From assembly GCF_024346975.1 (NCBI RefSeq), contig NZ_AP024885.1, positions 682,001 through 746,000 on the forward strand: DNA of 64,000 nucleotides. The letters are read 5' to 3'. Both the position numbers and the translations under genes were made by a program. Numbering within the stretch: the stretch's first letter is position 1; every line of letters starts with the position of its first letter. The notes beneath the pieces were generated by a model. It was not told the DNA's origin, did no database searches, and saw only the letters and a program-made list of their open reading frames with translations. The stretch is from Vibrio neonatus. Its GTDB lineage: Bacteria > Pseudomonadota > Gammaproteobacteria > Enterobacterales > Vibrionaceae. Below, one piece after another: positions 17,062 through 26,669 of this stretch.

Positions 17062-17874
17062 TTAACGCTCTAATAGCCACTTCAAGATGTCAATCTTTTC
17101 AGATTTAGTCGATTTTTCATACCAGTAAGCCATCATTTCAGCTGGTTTTGAATCGCTAGCAAAAGCTGTTGTCACTTGCTCTCTGTTTTCAAATGCCCAG
17201 CTAGTAAAGGCTTTTTGTTGTTCTGCAGTAGCTTCGGTGTACCAATACTGCACCATTTCTTGTGCTTTTGATGTTGTTGCTACAGGTTCAGCTTTAACTG
17301 TCGGAGCTTGCATTTGTTGCGGCGCTTTTCCTGCTGTGAGTTTTGCTGTCTGGTGGATTGCATTAATGTACGCAGCAGGAATTGAAAATTGGGTTTTCAT
17401 GGTGTTATTACTTGATGCCAACACAAAATCTAAACCTTCAGTGGATGCCTTGGTAATGTCTTGATCACTAATAGGGAAGGTAAAGAATTGAGTTGCGGTG
17501 CAGTGCTCGTTACAACTGGATGCTGATTGTTGAGTTCGTTGTAGTGATAACTGTTGTCCGTTGTAGCTAACAGATTTGTATTCATCGTAGCTTTGAAAGT
17601 AACTCACATCCATTTGTACAAAAGAGGATAGGTTCGACTTTTCATTTAGCGGATAAACATCCACAACCTGCAAAGAGGATTTAAGAATAGTAGGGCCATT
17701 GATAGCCTTTGCTTCAGGCTTATATTCTTTACCTATGACTTTTACATGGTTCAATTGTGTGTCAATACTGGCAATCGAGTTGCTGAAGTCGCTGGATGAA
17801 TCTAGTGCTGTACACGCACCTAGAGCTAAGGGGATTAACGCAACAATCCAAGTTTTATTTTTATACAGCATCAT
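17062..17874 (-). CDS. Predicted lipoprotein with two C-terminal repeats
   Basis: A 270-aa lipoprotein of unknown function. The signal peptide ends PLALGAC, with the lipid Cys at residue 21. The mature N-terminal two thirds look like a beta-rich domain with a Cys pair (SSCNEHC, about 119-124). A Pro/Ala-rich linker (about 183-200) leads to two similar helical repeats of about 30 residues: EMVQYWYTEATAEQQKAFTSW and EMMAYWYEKSTKSEKIDILKW. The pattern EM-x2-YWY-x3-T then W at the end suggests a small protein-binding helical module. The gene is monocistronic with a clear terminator. I do not recognise the family. Confidence 0.75.
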   Translation of the reverse strand: MMLYKNKTWIVALIPLALGACTALDSSSDFSNSIASIDTQLNHVKVIGKEYKPEAKAINGPTILKSSLQVVDVYPLNEKSNLSSFVQMDVSYFQSYDEYKSVSYNGQQLSLQRTQQSASSCNEHCTATQFFTFPISDQDITKASTEGLDFVLASSNNTMKTQFSIPAAYINAIHQTAKLTAGKAPQQMQAPTVKAEPVATTSKAQEMVQYWYTEATAEQQKAFTSWAFENREQVTTAFASDSKPAEMMAYWYEKSTKSEKIDILKWLLER

Positions 17875-18054
17875 AAATTCTCTTGTTTAACTGAATGAAA
17901 GTAACTAACTACTGGTTTTTTGTGAGCTCTCTCTATGACTGTTTAAGTGACCATTAATCAGAGGGCTACATGTATGCTCAATTTATTTCTGACACCCTTA
18001 TATAAAGGGGGATAAAAGATTTTTTATAAAGTGTTTAGCCTCTTCCTTGGCATA

Positions 18055-18086
18055 AATAAAAAACGCTGACTTTAAGCCAGCGTTTT
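18055..18086 (-). terminator. Terminator of the porin gene
   Basis: AAACGCTG (18061-18068) with CAGCGTTT (18078-18085); on the minus strand a run of T follows. Confidence 0.85.
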
Positions 18087-18140
18087 GATTTTATGTCAGT
18101 TACTGAGCCTTAATATAGGGCTAGCCTTCAGAAATGAGAC

Positions 18141-19262
18141 TTAGAAGCCGTATTCAAGACCGAAGCGAGTAACGATATCTGTGTCTTTTTCTGCAGTGAA
18201 GTCAGAGCGAGCTGCAACACGTACGTATGGTACGAAGCCGTTAATTACGCCCATAACCTGAACAGATGCGATGCTGTTTGCATCATCTTGTGTTACGCCA
18301 TCTTTTTCAGAATCAAAGTTAGCTGCGTAGCCTGCTTTGATACCTAGTGGGCCATTCCACCATTGACCGATTACAGAGATAGAGTCTTGAGTTTGCTTGC
18401 CGTTTGCTGCACTTTCACTATCAACTTCTTCATACTTATAGGCAGCTGCAATACCAAAACCTGCTGGTAGGCCTGCTTCAAAACCAACTAGATATGCAAA
18501 AGTGTCATCTTTATACCCAGGAGTTCCTGGTTTAACTTCCACTTGATCGTTAGGATCAAGACCAATTGAAGGTCCTGTTGCAGCTGTTACACGAGTACCT
18601 GCTTCTGCTGCCGCCATTAAAGTAATAGTACTGAAGTTATACTTTGCATTACCGCTGTAGAAGTAAGCATCACGAGTTGCATTACCGCCACCATTGTTAT
18701 CATCATCACGACCAACAGACGCTGCAAAAGTGAAACCGCCGTAGTTTGCAGAATCAAAACGAACTTGGTTCGATTGACGATCGTAGTGACCGCTGATGCC
18801 GCCCCAATCAAATGTTGCACCTAGACCTGGGTTAGAGAAAGGCCAGTCAACGATTTCATATAAAGGAGTAAGAACTCGACCCACACGAAGGTTACCCCAG
18901 TCGCCTGAAGCACCAAGGAAAGTATCACGGAAACCTAGAACACCACCTGAAACGCCGCCGTGTCCCCAGTCTGTGTTATCTACATAACCAGATTCGATTT
19001 GCATTGTGACTAGGAAGTTATCGAACATGTCTTTAGAAGCACGGAAGCCGATACGTGATTCGTTTTCTACCGCAAAACCAGCGCTAGCATCTCTGTTATC
19101 ACCAACGTTGTAGTTAACGATAGAGATTGCAGCAACACCGTATGCTTGAACGTTGAAATCAGAAATTACACCTACTTGGCTAGATTCATCAGCTAAAGCT
19201 GAACCTGATGCTAGAAGGCCTGTTAATGCAATAGCGATAGCTGTTTTATTGCATACTTTCAT
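18141..19262 (-). CDS. General Gram-negative porin
   Basis: A 373-aa outer-membrane trimeric porin of the Porin_4/OmpC-like type. The signal peptide ends near SGSALA-DES (residue 24). The barrel pattern is clear: an early VQAYGVAAISI strand, ESRIGFRASKD, the constriction-loop region GDWGNLRVGRVLTPLYEIVDWPF, and a final strand TRFGLEYGF with C-terminal Phe. It allows passive uptake of small solutes. The gene stands alone, with a long AT-rich upstream region that suggests strong or complex regulation. The codon bias is that of an abundant protein. The exact solute preference is not visible. Confidence 0.92.
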   Translation of the reverse strand: MKVCNKTAIAIALTGLLASGSALADESSQVGVISDFNVQAYGVAAISIVNYNVGDNRDASAGFAVENESRIGFRASKDMFDNFLVTMQIESGYVDNTDWGHGGVSGGVLGFRDTFLGASGDWGNLRVGRVLTPLYEIVDWPFSNPGLGATFDWGGISGHYDRQSNQVRFDSANYGGFTFAASVGRDDDNNGGGNATRDAYFYSGNAKYNFSTITLMAAAEAGTRVTAATGPSIGLDPNDQVEVKPGTPGYKDDTFAYLVGFEAGLPAGFGIAAAYKYEEVDSESAANGKQTQDSISVIGQWWNGPLGIKAGYAANFDSEKDGVTQDDANSIASVQVMGVINGFVPYVRVAARSDFTAEKDTDIVTRFGLEYGF

Positions 19263-19755
19263 TTGAAACTCCTTGTATGGATACAGTTTTTAATCGTTTC
19301 TTAACCACTTTATTATTTGGGGGTAGAGGTTATAGAAACATCTAATATTGAACAGTTTGTAAACCCACGTCTTTCTTATGTTGTTTGTTGTTTATCAGTT
19401 TGTTCTGATGGGGTTATCTTCGGTTCTGTAGCTTTAAAGTTCAATATAAACTTAATTTACATCTCGAAAAATGGGATGGAGTGCACTCTTTGTGCAAAAA
19501 TGAGTTTTAGATCACTTTTTAAAATTGAACTTTTATTTGTTTTTAAAGATTTGGCTTTTTTATTTGTAAGTTATTGATTTTATTGGGGTGGTGTTTTTGG
19601 CTTTTATGTTTAATTAGCTTTTATTAAAAAACCTCTAGTAGCTTAAACCAGTGAATTTATCGATATTAGTCTCGTTAAAGTTGCTTTATAGGTTAAAAAA
19701 TGTGACTTAATTCTCATTGAAAAATAAACTAAGGCGAAAAATTGAAGGTTTGATT

Positions 19756-19932
19756 ATGTTTCTTATTTGTAGCGAAAACTGCTGTGTGAGTGGATTCAAT
19801 CGCAGGGCAAGGGTTTTTACTTGTGAGTATGTCTATGGGGACTTTTTGCCAGTCAAAGAGCGCATAACAATAAGTGACTCTATTGTGAAAATTTCCAGTG
19901 CAAGTGAGTTCGAGGAGAGTTTTGTAGGGTAG
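19756..19932 (+). CDS. Doubtful small ORF (58 aa)
   Basis: ATG at 19756 with GAAGG 8 bp upstream; a TTG at 19717 would extend it. The peptide is Cys-rich near its start (ICSENCC) and mixed thereafter. There is no known motif, and the AT-rich gap could produce it by chance. Confidence 0.2.
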   Translation: MFLICSENCCVSGFNRRARVFTCEYVYGDFLPVKERITISDSIVKISSASEFEESFVG

Positions 19933-19946
19933 GAATAATAGATTAA

Positions 19947-19962
19947 CGTGATCTTAATCACT
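19947..19962. promoter_or_regulatory. Possible CRP site upstream of KdgM-type porin
   Basis: CGTGATCTTAATCACT matches 8 of the 10 core positions of TGTGA-N6-TCACA. It lies about 470 bp before the porin start, far for direct activation unless the transcript has a long leader. Confidence 0.3.
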
Positions 19963-20430
19963 ATTTGGTTTTATTTTATCTAATAGAAACGCAATGCATA
20001 TAAAATTGATTTGATATAGATCTCGTGCGCTAGTGCTTAGTACGTCATATTCTGTGAAATACGTCACTTTTAAATTAATTTTCAAATTATCTCTTTTATT
20101 TATTTTTCTCTTAAGTCTTTGTTTAATCTGAATTAAATAACTTATTAGTTTTTTATGATTATTCTGATGTGATACTAGTCTCAATGCAATTGCTGTCATT
20201 TTTATTTGTTGGATAACTCCCTCACAATTTCCCCTAAGTTATGGAGAACAAGGGGCTGTTTGATGGTGTTCATGCTGCAAACAGTCGCCTTAATAAACGA
20301 CATAGTTTTGCTTTGCTCTTAGAAGGAAGGTTAAGCAAAAAACTGTACAACCTAAGCCAAGTATTTGAGTGGTGAACTTGAATGTTGTGCTTGGGAAACC
20401 AACAAATAATGAAAAAATATAGGTATAACT

Positions 20431-21123
20431 ATGAAAAAAATCATCGGATTAAGTACGTTGGCATTAGTGATTTCATCCCCAGCATTTGCCTCGTCATATG
20501 TGACTGGCAACATTCAATTTCATGACGACGGCCGTATTCATGGCTCAAAATCGACTTCAACACTAGAGGCTGGTCATACTTTCGACAATAGCTTGGGTGG
20601 TTTAACGCTATATACCGAGTTTGACGGTATACAGCTAGGAGATATTGTTACAGAAAATGGTGGAGCTGGTAACACGACACCGGCAATAACCTTAGGTGGT
20701 GAGCAATCATTTAATATTACCGATCACTTGTGGGTTGCAGCCGGTTATCAACATTTGATGTCTGCGGGAGAGTCTATTCAATACCGTCCTTTAATTAAAA
20801 TTGGCTACAACTTTGATAATGGACTTTCTATTAGCAACCGTACGCGTGCGCACATTGATGCCACAGATTTAGATGCTGATACCGATTACCGCATGGATAA
20901 CCGCATCGCTTATGACTTCGCGGATATGGATCTGGCTCTAAGCTATAACAACGTTTATATGATTGAAGCAGAAACTATGGATCACGAGATCCGTGCGACG
21001 TGGACACGTAAAGGGGTTCAACCTTATTTCGAGTTCCGTAGCCAAGCAAATGGGCTTGAAAATGCAGCGGGAAGCAGCTTAGTGAATAACGCCTTCGTCT
21101 TTGGTGCATCTTACGGTTTCTAA
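20431..21123 (+). CDS. KdgM-family oligosaccharide porin
   Basis: A 230-aa outer-membrane channel of the KdgM/NanC family, small monomeric 12-strand porins for acidic oligosaccharides (oligogalacturonate, sialic acid, alginate oligomers). The signal peptide ends SSPAFA-SSY (residue 20). Family-typical segments are LWVAAGYQHL, YRPLIKIGYNFDNGLSISNRTR, DYRMDNRIAYDF and a last strand FVFGASYGF with terminal Phe. The many Arg/Lys residues in inward-facing strands fit acidic substrates. It is a single gene with a terminator at 21183. The substrate cannot be read from sequence; alginate-type uronides are likely for a marine Vibrio. Confidence 0.85.
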   Translation: MKKIIGLSTLALVISSPAFASSYVTGNIQFHDDGRIHGSKSTSTLEAGHTFDNSLGGLTLYTEFDGIQLGDIVTENGGAGNTTPAITLGGEQSFNITDHLWVAAGYQHLMSAGESIQYRPLIKIGYNFDNGLSISNRTRAHIDATDLDADTDYRMDNRIAYDFADMDLALSYNNVYMIEAETMDHEIRATWTRKGVQPYFEFRSQANGLENAAGSSLVNNAFVFGASYGF

Positions 21124-21182
21124 TGGCGTATTCATTGTAACGAGCGCAAATGGCTCGAAGCAAGAGTAAGTACTAACATAGT

Positions 21183-21220
21183 GCCGGACTCACAATAGAC
21201 ATGTGTAGTCCGGCTTTTTA
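21183..21220. terminator. Terminator between porin and DUF2797 gene
   Basis: GCCGGACT (21183-21190) with AGTCCGGC (21207-21214), extended by CACA/TGTG, then a T run on the plus strand. It separates convergent genes. Confidence 0.85.
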
Positions 21221-21223
21221 TGC

Positions 21224-22048
21224 TTAAAATTCAGCGCAAATCTCGTAAGAGGTGAATTTACGCATATTGATCACTCCAGTATCAAAGTACAAGTATTGCC
21301 CCTTGATACCTAACAGCACGCCACCAAGCTCAGGTGTTTTATCAAAATTTAAAGAGGTAATTTTGGTCGGGTATTGAGTAACGGGGTAATCAATCTCTAC
21401 CACCTCAGCATTTAGCTTTTCAATCGCATCTTCACCAAAACGTAATTGAAGCTCGGAGAGTTTATCTTCAATTAATGGGACCAACTCATTTGCCTTTTGC
21501 TGTAAATCGATAGGTTGCGCTTTACCTTTTAGCATGTTGCGCCAGTTGGTTTTATCCGAAATGAATTCTGCTAACGCAATTTCAACTAACCCAGATTGTA
21601 GACGCGAACTGACTTTAAAAAGAGGCAGTGCTTGGTTAGCACCTTGGTCAATCCAGCGGGTCGGGATTTGTGTATGACGAGTGATACCTACTTTTATTGC
21701 TGTGGTATTAGCCAAATAGACATAATGAGGTACAAAGCAGTTCTCTTCCCCCCATTGCGGTTCACGGCAAGTACCATTATCAAAATGGCAGGTTTCTGGC
21801 TTCATTATGCACATATCGCATTTGGCAAGCTTCGTCATACATGGATAACAAAAACCTTGTGAATAACTTTTCTTTGTCTTCTTACCACATTCTTGGCAAT
21901 GAATATGACCAGTATGTTTGAGGATCAGTTTTTGCCCAATAAGGGGCATAAGATCTAACTGCTGATCATCTAATGGTAAACGATAGCTAACTTGCCCATT
22001 TTCTAGGGAAGACGTCATTTTTCGGATATGACCTAAAAGTTGAGTCAT
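21224..22048 (-). CDS. DUF2797 protein with zinc ribbon
   Basis: A 274-aa cytoplasmic protein of the DUF2797 family. A Cys-rich zinc-ribbon region covers about residues 51-95 (HCQECGKKTKKSYSQGFCYPC, then CDMC). Next comes VYLANTTAIKVGITR and RWIDQGA, which resembles the GIY-YIG/T5orf172 nuclease fold (YLA..., KVGIT, then Arg). The C-terminal half is not recognised. The function is unknown; nucleic-acid binding or cleavage is an inference from the resemblance. It is convergent with the KdgM-type porin and divergent from the small ORF at 22343. Confidence 0.8.
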   Translation of the reverse strand: MTQLLGHIRKMTSSLENGQVSYRLPLDDQQLDLMPLIGQKLILKHTGHIHCQECGKKTKKSYSQGFCYPCMTKLAKCDMCIMKPETCHFDNGTCREPQWGEENCFVPHYVYLANTTAIKVGITRHTQIPTRWIDQGANQALPLFKVSSRLQSGLVEIALAEFISDKTNWRNMLKGKAQPIDLQQKANELVPLIEDKLSELQLRFGEDAIEKLNAEVVEIDYPVTQYPTKITSLNFDKTPELGGVLLGIKGQYLYFDTGVINMRKFTSYEICAEF

Positions 22049-22199
22049 TCTTTGTGAGTTCCTTTTGTATCCAGTTTATTGCACGTTTCCCTCTAGTATA
22101 CCGAGTTAATTTTTACTGTAGCGAGAAAGTTTTTATAAAATGTAGGCTGCGGTGAGTTATTGAATTGATTGAATATTAATCGAAACGAATGTAAATCAT

Positions 22200-22237
22200 C
22201 GCTGTATTTCTGTGATCTATATCACATAAATACAGCG
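22200..22237. promoter_or_regulatory. CRP site inside a 38-bp palindrome
   Basis: TGTGATCTATATCACA (22211-22226) is a perfect TGTGA-N6-TCACA CRP box. Around it CGCTGTATTT (22200-22209) and AAATACAGCG (22228-22237) are exact inverted repeats. It lies 106 bp before the small ORF at 22343 and 150 bp from the divergent DUF2797 gene, so it could control either. Confidence 0.75.
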
Positions 22238-22342
22238 AATAGTGTCTAGTGTCATAATATTGAAATATTTACATTGTAACGCGGCGCAATGTGAACGATA
22301 TTAGGGGTGGTTGTTAAATACTTATTAAAAAAAGGAAAGCCT

Positions 22343-22450
22343 ATGCACCATAACACTACAATGATCGAACACTCTGAATTTGGCCTAATTGGTCGTATCG
22401 CTCTATTTTCTCTAGCTTCTCTAGTGGGTATTGTTAGCTTCGTTATGTAA
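22343..22450 (+). CDS. 35-aa single-pass membrane peptide
   Basis: MHHNTTMIEHSEFG opens the peptide, then a hydrophobic helix (about 15-35) ends in SFVM. An excellent ribosome site, AAAGGAAAG, lies just before the ATG, and a strong CRP palindrome lies 106 bp upstream, so it is very probably translated. Length and topology resemble small regulatory membrane peptides. No function is known to me. Confidence 0.65.
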   Translation: MHHNTTMIEHSEFGLIGRIALFSLASLVGIVSFVM

Positions 22451-22673
22451 TAACGGTTGAATGAGAATGAGATTCTCATGGCTTAACTCACTTTAAATGC
22501 TCACTTCATTACTATTGAATGCATTTAATGTTGTTCGCTTCTGCGAAAATGTCATTAATCTAAAGGTCTTTACCTAGATCCAGTCCCTTTCCGTTGTACA
22601 TTTGCACTTCGGTGCTAAAATAGCGGCAAATTACACGCTTATTCAAGCGACTGGACTGTTAAAGGTAAATTCA

Positions 22674-24101
22674 ATGACGGTAAAAACTCGTTTTGCCCCA
22701 AGCCCGACTGGCTATCTACACGTAGGTGGTGCGCGTACAGCACTGTATTCTTGGCTTTTTGCTAAAAACCAAGGTGGTCAATTTGTACTGCGTATCGAAG
22801 ATACTGACCTAGAGCGCAACTCACAAGAAGCGGTAGACGCAATTCTTGAAGGGATGAAGTGGATGGGGTTAGATTGGGATGAAGGTCCATATTACCAATC
22901 TAAACGTTTTGACCGTTACAACGAATGTATTGATGTATTGCTCGCAGAAGACAAAGCATACAAATGTTACGCTTCTAAAGAACTGCTTGAAGAAATTCGT
23001 GAAGAGCAAGAAGCGAACAAAGAAATGCCTCGTTACGATGCTAATCACCCTAAAATTGTTGCTGCAAACGCGGCCGCAAAAGAAGGCGATGATTACGTAG
23101 TACGTTTTCGCAACCCTAAAGAGGGTAGCGTAATTTTTGATGACCAAATCCGTGGTCATATCGAAATTAGCAACAGCCAACTTGATGACCTTATCATTCG
23201 TCGTACTGACGGCGCACCAACTTACAACTTTGTGGTTGTGGTTGATGACTGGGATATGGGCATTACTCAAGTGGTTCGTGGTGAAGACCATATCAACAAC
23301 ACCCCTCGTCAAATCAACATTTACAAAGCACTAGGCGCACCAGTACCTACTTTTGCTCACTGTGCAATGATTTTGGGTGATGATGGCGCAAAACTGTCTA
23401 AACGTCATGGCGCTGTATCAGTGATGCAATATCGCGACGAAGGTTACTTGCCAAATGCTCTAAATAACTACTTAGTACGTCTAGGTTGGTCTCATGGCGA
23501 CCAAGAAATCTTCTCTGAAGAAGAAATGATAAAACTATTTAGCCTAGACGCCGTTTCTAAGTCTGCATCAGCTTTTAACACTGACAAATTGTTGTGGCTA
23601 AACAACCATTACATCAAGACTTCTGAGCCTGAATATGTAGCGAAATACCTACAATGGCACTTAGATCAACAAAACCTAAACACGGACAATGGTCCTGCAA
23701 TCACTGACGTTATTCAGCTGGTAGGTGAGCGTTGTCATACATTGGTTGAACTGGCTCAGCAAATTCGCTACTTCTACGAAGACTTTAGTGAGTTTGAAGC
23801 AGGCGCAGCGAAGAAACACCTTCGCGGCGTAGCAAGAGGCCCACTTGAGCTAGCACTAGCAAAAGTAGAAGCACTGGCTGATTGGTCTACTGAGTCAATT
23901 AAAGAGGGCGTTATTGCAGCCGTTTGTGAAGAGCTTGAAATTGGCATGGGTAAAATCGGTATGCCACTTCGCGTTGCGGTAACTGGCGGCGGTCAATCTC
24001 CATCTGTTGATGCAGTAATGGCATTGATTGGCAAAGAGCGCGTTATCGCTCGCATTAAGCTGGCTCTAGAGTTTATTACAGCTCGTGAAGCAAACGCTTA
24101 A
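22674..24101 (+). CDS. gltX: Glutamate-tRNA ligase
   Basis: Charges tRNA-Glu with glutamate using ATP. The class I signatures are clear: [15 protein letters not shown] (HIGH region) at the N-terminus and KLSKRHG (KMSKS loop) near residue 240. The anticodon-binding helical domain follows. The start is the ATG at 22674, with AAAGG 8 bp upstream and the family N-terminus [11 protein letters not shown]; this gives 475 aa, the usual length. The frame is open 24 codons further up but without conservation. Monocistronic, with a terminator at 24138. Confidence 0.97.
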   Translation: MTVKTRFAPSPTGYLHVGGARTALYSWLFAKNQGGQFVLRIEDTDLERNSQEAVDAILEGMKWMGLDWDEGPYYQSKRFDRYNECIDVLLAEDKAYKCYASKELLEEIREEQEANKEMPRYDANHPKIVAANAAAKEGDDYVVRFRNPKEGSVIFDDQIRGHIEISNSQLDDLIIRRTDGAPTYNFVVVVDDWDMGITQVVRGEDHINNTPRQINIYKALGAPVPTFAHCAMILGDDGAKLSKRHGAVSVMQYRDEGYLPNALNNYLVRLGWSHGDQEIFSEEEMIKLFSLDAVSKSASAFNTDKLLWLNNHYIKTSEPEYVAKYLQWHLDQQNLNTDNGPAITDVIQLVGERCHTLVELAQQIRYFYEDFSEFEAGAAKKHLRGVARGPLELALAKVEALADWSTESIKEGVIAAVCEELEIGMGKIGMPLRVAVTGGGQSPSVDAVMALIGKERVIARIKLALEFITAREANA

Positions 24102-24137
24102 CGCTCAGTTCATCACTTTGCAATTTAAATGATTTAT

Positions 24138-24168
24138 AAACCGTTAACCTTGCCGTTAGCGGTTTTTT
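24138..24168 (+). terminator. Terminator of gltX
   Basis: AAACCGTTAAC (24138-24148) pairs with GTTAGCGGTTT (24155-24165), with one G-T pair, then a T run. The following 390 bp up to tig hold no gene, only leader hairpins. Confidence 0.85.
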
Positions 24169-24495
24169 TATTTGAACAAGATCTCGTTTTTCAAACTTGA
24201 ACATCAATTTTGATGATTACCGTTGATTTTGCCGAACATGCCCCCATTGTATTGCTACGAGATATTCCTATTACAGGACTCTATCTACAATAATTGAAGA
24301 GGGTTTAGGCTCATCTCTCGACAGGGCAAGCCTATGTCGGTAGAATGTCGCGTCAATTTATTACTCTGAGGTCAATTGGAGATGTCTTAAATAAGGTATC
24401 GCTAATTGATTCGTTGTTACCTGATTAGCTTAATTATGTAACAGCGGCACTCTTTTTGTATTTAGGTGCCTCTTTGGGGCACACACTAGGATGTT

Positions 24496-24544
24496 GTCAC
24501 CTGTATTAAAACGGTGACGCTATGCTCAGGAAACTGAGCTTTTG
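24496..24544 (+). promoter_or_regulatory. Two hairpins in the tig leader
   Basis: GTCACC (24496-24501) with GGTGAC (24513-24518), then GCTCAG (24524-24529) with CTGAGC (24534-24539) and TTTTG. The second looks like a weak terminator 17 bp before the tig ATG and may tune or attenuate expression. Confidence 0.45.
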
Positions 24545-24561
24545 TTGAGGTTTATAAAATA

Positions 24562-25863
24562 ATGCAAGCTACTGTTGAAACTCTAGAAGGTCTTGAGCGC
24601 CGTCTAACTATCACTGTTCCTGCTGCTAACATTGAAGATGCAGTGACAGCTGAACTACGTAACATCGCTAAAAATCGTCGTTTCGACGGTTTCCGTAAAG
24701 GCAAAGTGCCTTTGAAAATGGTAGCGAAAATGTACGGTAACGCGGTACGTAACGACGTTATGGGTGAAGTGATGCAGCGTCACTACATCGAAACTATCGT
24801 TAAAGAAAAGATCAACCCAGCAGGTGCACCAACTTTCGCACCAGTAGACACTACTGCGGGTCAAGATCTTGTATTTACTGCAACTCTAGAAGTTTTCCCT
24901 GAGATCGAACTTAAAGGTCTTGAAAACATCGCTGTTGAGAAAGCAGTAGTTGAAGTTAAAGATGCAGACGTAGACAACATGATTGAAACTCTACGTAAGC
25001 AACAAGCGACTTGGACTGAAGTTGATTCAGCAGTTGAAGAAGGTTCTCGCGCAACTATCGACTTCGTTGGTTCTATCGACGGTGAAGAATTTGAAGGCGG
25101 TAAAGCTGAAAACTTCCCTCTAGAAATGGGCCAAGGTCGCATGATCCCTGGTTTCGAAGACGGTATCGCTGGTAAAACAGCGGGTATGGAATTTGAAATC
25201 GACGTAGCTTTCCCAGAAGACTACCACGCTGAAAACCTAAAAGGTAAAGAAGCTAAGTTCGCAATCAAAGTGAACAAAGTTGAAGCGCGTGAACTTCCTG
25301 AGCTAACTGACGAGTTCGTTGCTAAATTCGGCGTAGTTGAGGGCGGCATCGACGCACTTAAAGCTGAAGTTCGTAAGAACATGGAACGTGAACTTAAGCA
25401 AGCGCTTAAGAGCCGCATCAAAGAGCAAGCTATTGACGGTCTAGCTAAAGAGAACGACATCACTGTTCCTGCAGCACTTATCGAGCAAGAAATTGGCGTT
25501 CTTCGTCAACAAGCTGCTCAACGTTTCGGTGGCAACACTGACGCTGCTGACCAACTACCTCGTGAGTTGTTCGAAGAGCAAGCTCGCAAACGTGTAGTTG
25601 TTGGTCTTCTACTTGGTGAAGTTATCAAATCAGAAGAGCTAAAAGCTGACGATGAGAAAGTGAAAGCACTTATCACTGAAATGGCTACAGCATACGAAGA
25701 TCCTTCAGAAGTTATCGCTTACTACGAAAGCAATGAAGAAATGATGAACAACATGCGCAACGTTGCTCTAGAAGAGCAAGCTATCGACGCTATCATCGCT
25801 AAAGCTCAAGTGACTGAGAAAGAAGAGTCATTTGATGCAATTATGAACCAACAACCAGCTTAA
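24562..25863 (+). CDS. tig: Trigger factor
   Basis: Ribosome-bound chaperone and prolyl isomerase that meets nascent chains at the exit tunnel. The ribosome-binding domain (1-115) contains [14 protein letters not shown], the signature loop that docks on ribosomal protein L23. The FKBP-type isomerase domain (about 160-245) has [15 protein letters not shown] and MIPGFEDGI. The C-terminal helical chaperone domain follows. The 433-aa length is normal. It heads the quality-control block tig-clpP-clpX-lon-hupB-ppiD. Confidence 0.98.
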   Translation: MQATVETLEGLERRLTITVPAANIEDAVTAELRNIAKNRRFDGFRKGKVPLKMVAKMYGNAVRNDVMGEVMQRHYIETIVKEKINPAGAPTFAPVDTTAGQDLVFTATLEVFPEIELKGLENIAVEKAVVEVKDADVDNMIETLRKQQATWTEVDSAVEEGSRATIDFVGSIDGEEFEGGKAENFPLEMGQGRMIPGFEDGIAGKTAGMEFEIDVAFPEDYHAENLKGKEAKFAIKVNKVEARELPELTDEFVAKFGVVEGGIDALKAEVRKNMERELKQALKSRIKEQAIDGLAKENDITVPAALIEQEIGVLRQQAAQRFGGNTDAADQLPRELFEEQARKRVVVGLLLGEVIKSEELKADDEKVKALITEMATAYEDPSEVIAYYESNEEMMNNMRNVALEEQAIDAIIAKAQVTEKEESFDAIMNQQPA

Positions 25864-25914
25864 TGGTGTTTGGTCTGCGTAGAGGGTTGACTTTTTAGTC
25901 ACTCTTCTACTAAT

Positions 25915-25954
25915 AATGGTCCGTATGAGATAATCATTCGGGCCATTTGTTTTT
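25915..25954 (+). terminator. Intergenic terminator between tig and clpP
   Basis: AATGGTCCG (25915-25923) pairs with CGGGCCATT (25939-25947) and a T-rich tail follows. It lies 21 bp before clpP, so clpP probably has its own promoter or receives read-through. Confidence 0.7.
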
Positions 25955-25974
25955 AGGGATAGGGATATAACACT

Positions 25975-26598
25975 ATGAGCTACCAAGAAAAAAATGTAAT
26001 GTCGCCAATTATGGATGCACTAGTACCTATGGTAGTAGAGCAATCATCACGAGGTGAGCGTTCTTACGATATCTATTCTCGCTTGCTGAAGGAGCGAATC
26101 ATCTTCTTGACTGGACAAGTTGAAGATCACATGGCCAACCTTGTAGTGGCCCAATTGTTGTTCCTAGAATCAGAGAATCCAGAAAAAGATATTTTCCTAT
26201 ACATCAACTCTCCGGGCGGTAGCGTGACTGCGGGCATGTCAATTTATGACACTATGCAGTACATCAAGCCAAACGTAAGTACAGTATGTATGGGACAAGC
26301 ATGTTCTATGGGCGCGTTCCTATTGGCTGGCGGCGCTAAAGGTAAGCGTTTTGCGCTACCAAGCTCTCGTGTCATGATTCACCAACCATTAGGTGGATTC
26401 CAAGGACAAGCGTCTGATATTCAAATTCATGCTCAAGAGATTTTGACTATCAAGAAAAAGCTAAACACACTTCTTTCTGAACATACTGGTCAGCCAATGG
26501 AAGTGATTGAGCGTGATACCGATCGTGATAACTTTATGTCTGCTGAACAGTCTGTTGCATATGGCTTGGTAGATTCAGTGTTGTCTCGCGACAATTAA
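25975..26598 (+). CDS. clpP: ATP-dependent Clp protease proteolytic subunit
   Basis: Serine protease that forms the 14-subunit chamber fed by ClpX or ClpA. The catalytic triad is intact at the E. coli positions: Ser111 in GQACSMGAF, His136 in MIHQPLGG and Asp185 in DTDRDNFM. The 207-aa length is standard, with a short propeptide before the conserved core. clpX follows after 71 bp, as in most proteobacteria. Confidence 0.98.
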   Translation: MSYQEKNVMSPIMDALVPMVVEQSSRGERSYDIYSRLLKERIIFLTGQVEDHMANLVVAQLLFLESENPEKDIFLYINSPGGSVTAGMSIYDTMQYIKPNVSTVCMGQACSMGAFLLAGGAKGKRFALPSSRVMIHQPLGGFQGQASDIQIHAQEILTIKKKLNTLLSEHTGQPMEVIERDTDRDNFMSAEQSVAYGLVDSVLSRDN

Positions 26599-26669
26599 GT
26601 CGTCGGTTGAAGATTTTTTGATGTAAACTTTAGTGGATAAATTAAAGTTTAAAGCTAAGAGGTTAGCGA

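Larger units (their letters stand above)
19263..20430. other. Long AT-rich gap between two porin genes
   Basis: About 1.17 kb between divergent porin genes. Open stretches of 60-86 codons exist on both strands but lack good ribosome sites, composition or recognisable motifs. The only one with a fair ribosome site is listed separately at 19756. Most of the gap is probably regulatory. Confidence 0.5.

Noticed and set aside
19317..19577. 86-codon frame in the gap between porins
   Set aside because: AT-rich chance frame with no ribosome site and no recognisable domain.
22869..23312. 147-codon antisense frame in gltX
   Set aside because: Lies wholly within gltX and reflects its codon bias; low-complexity hydrophobic translation.
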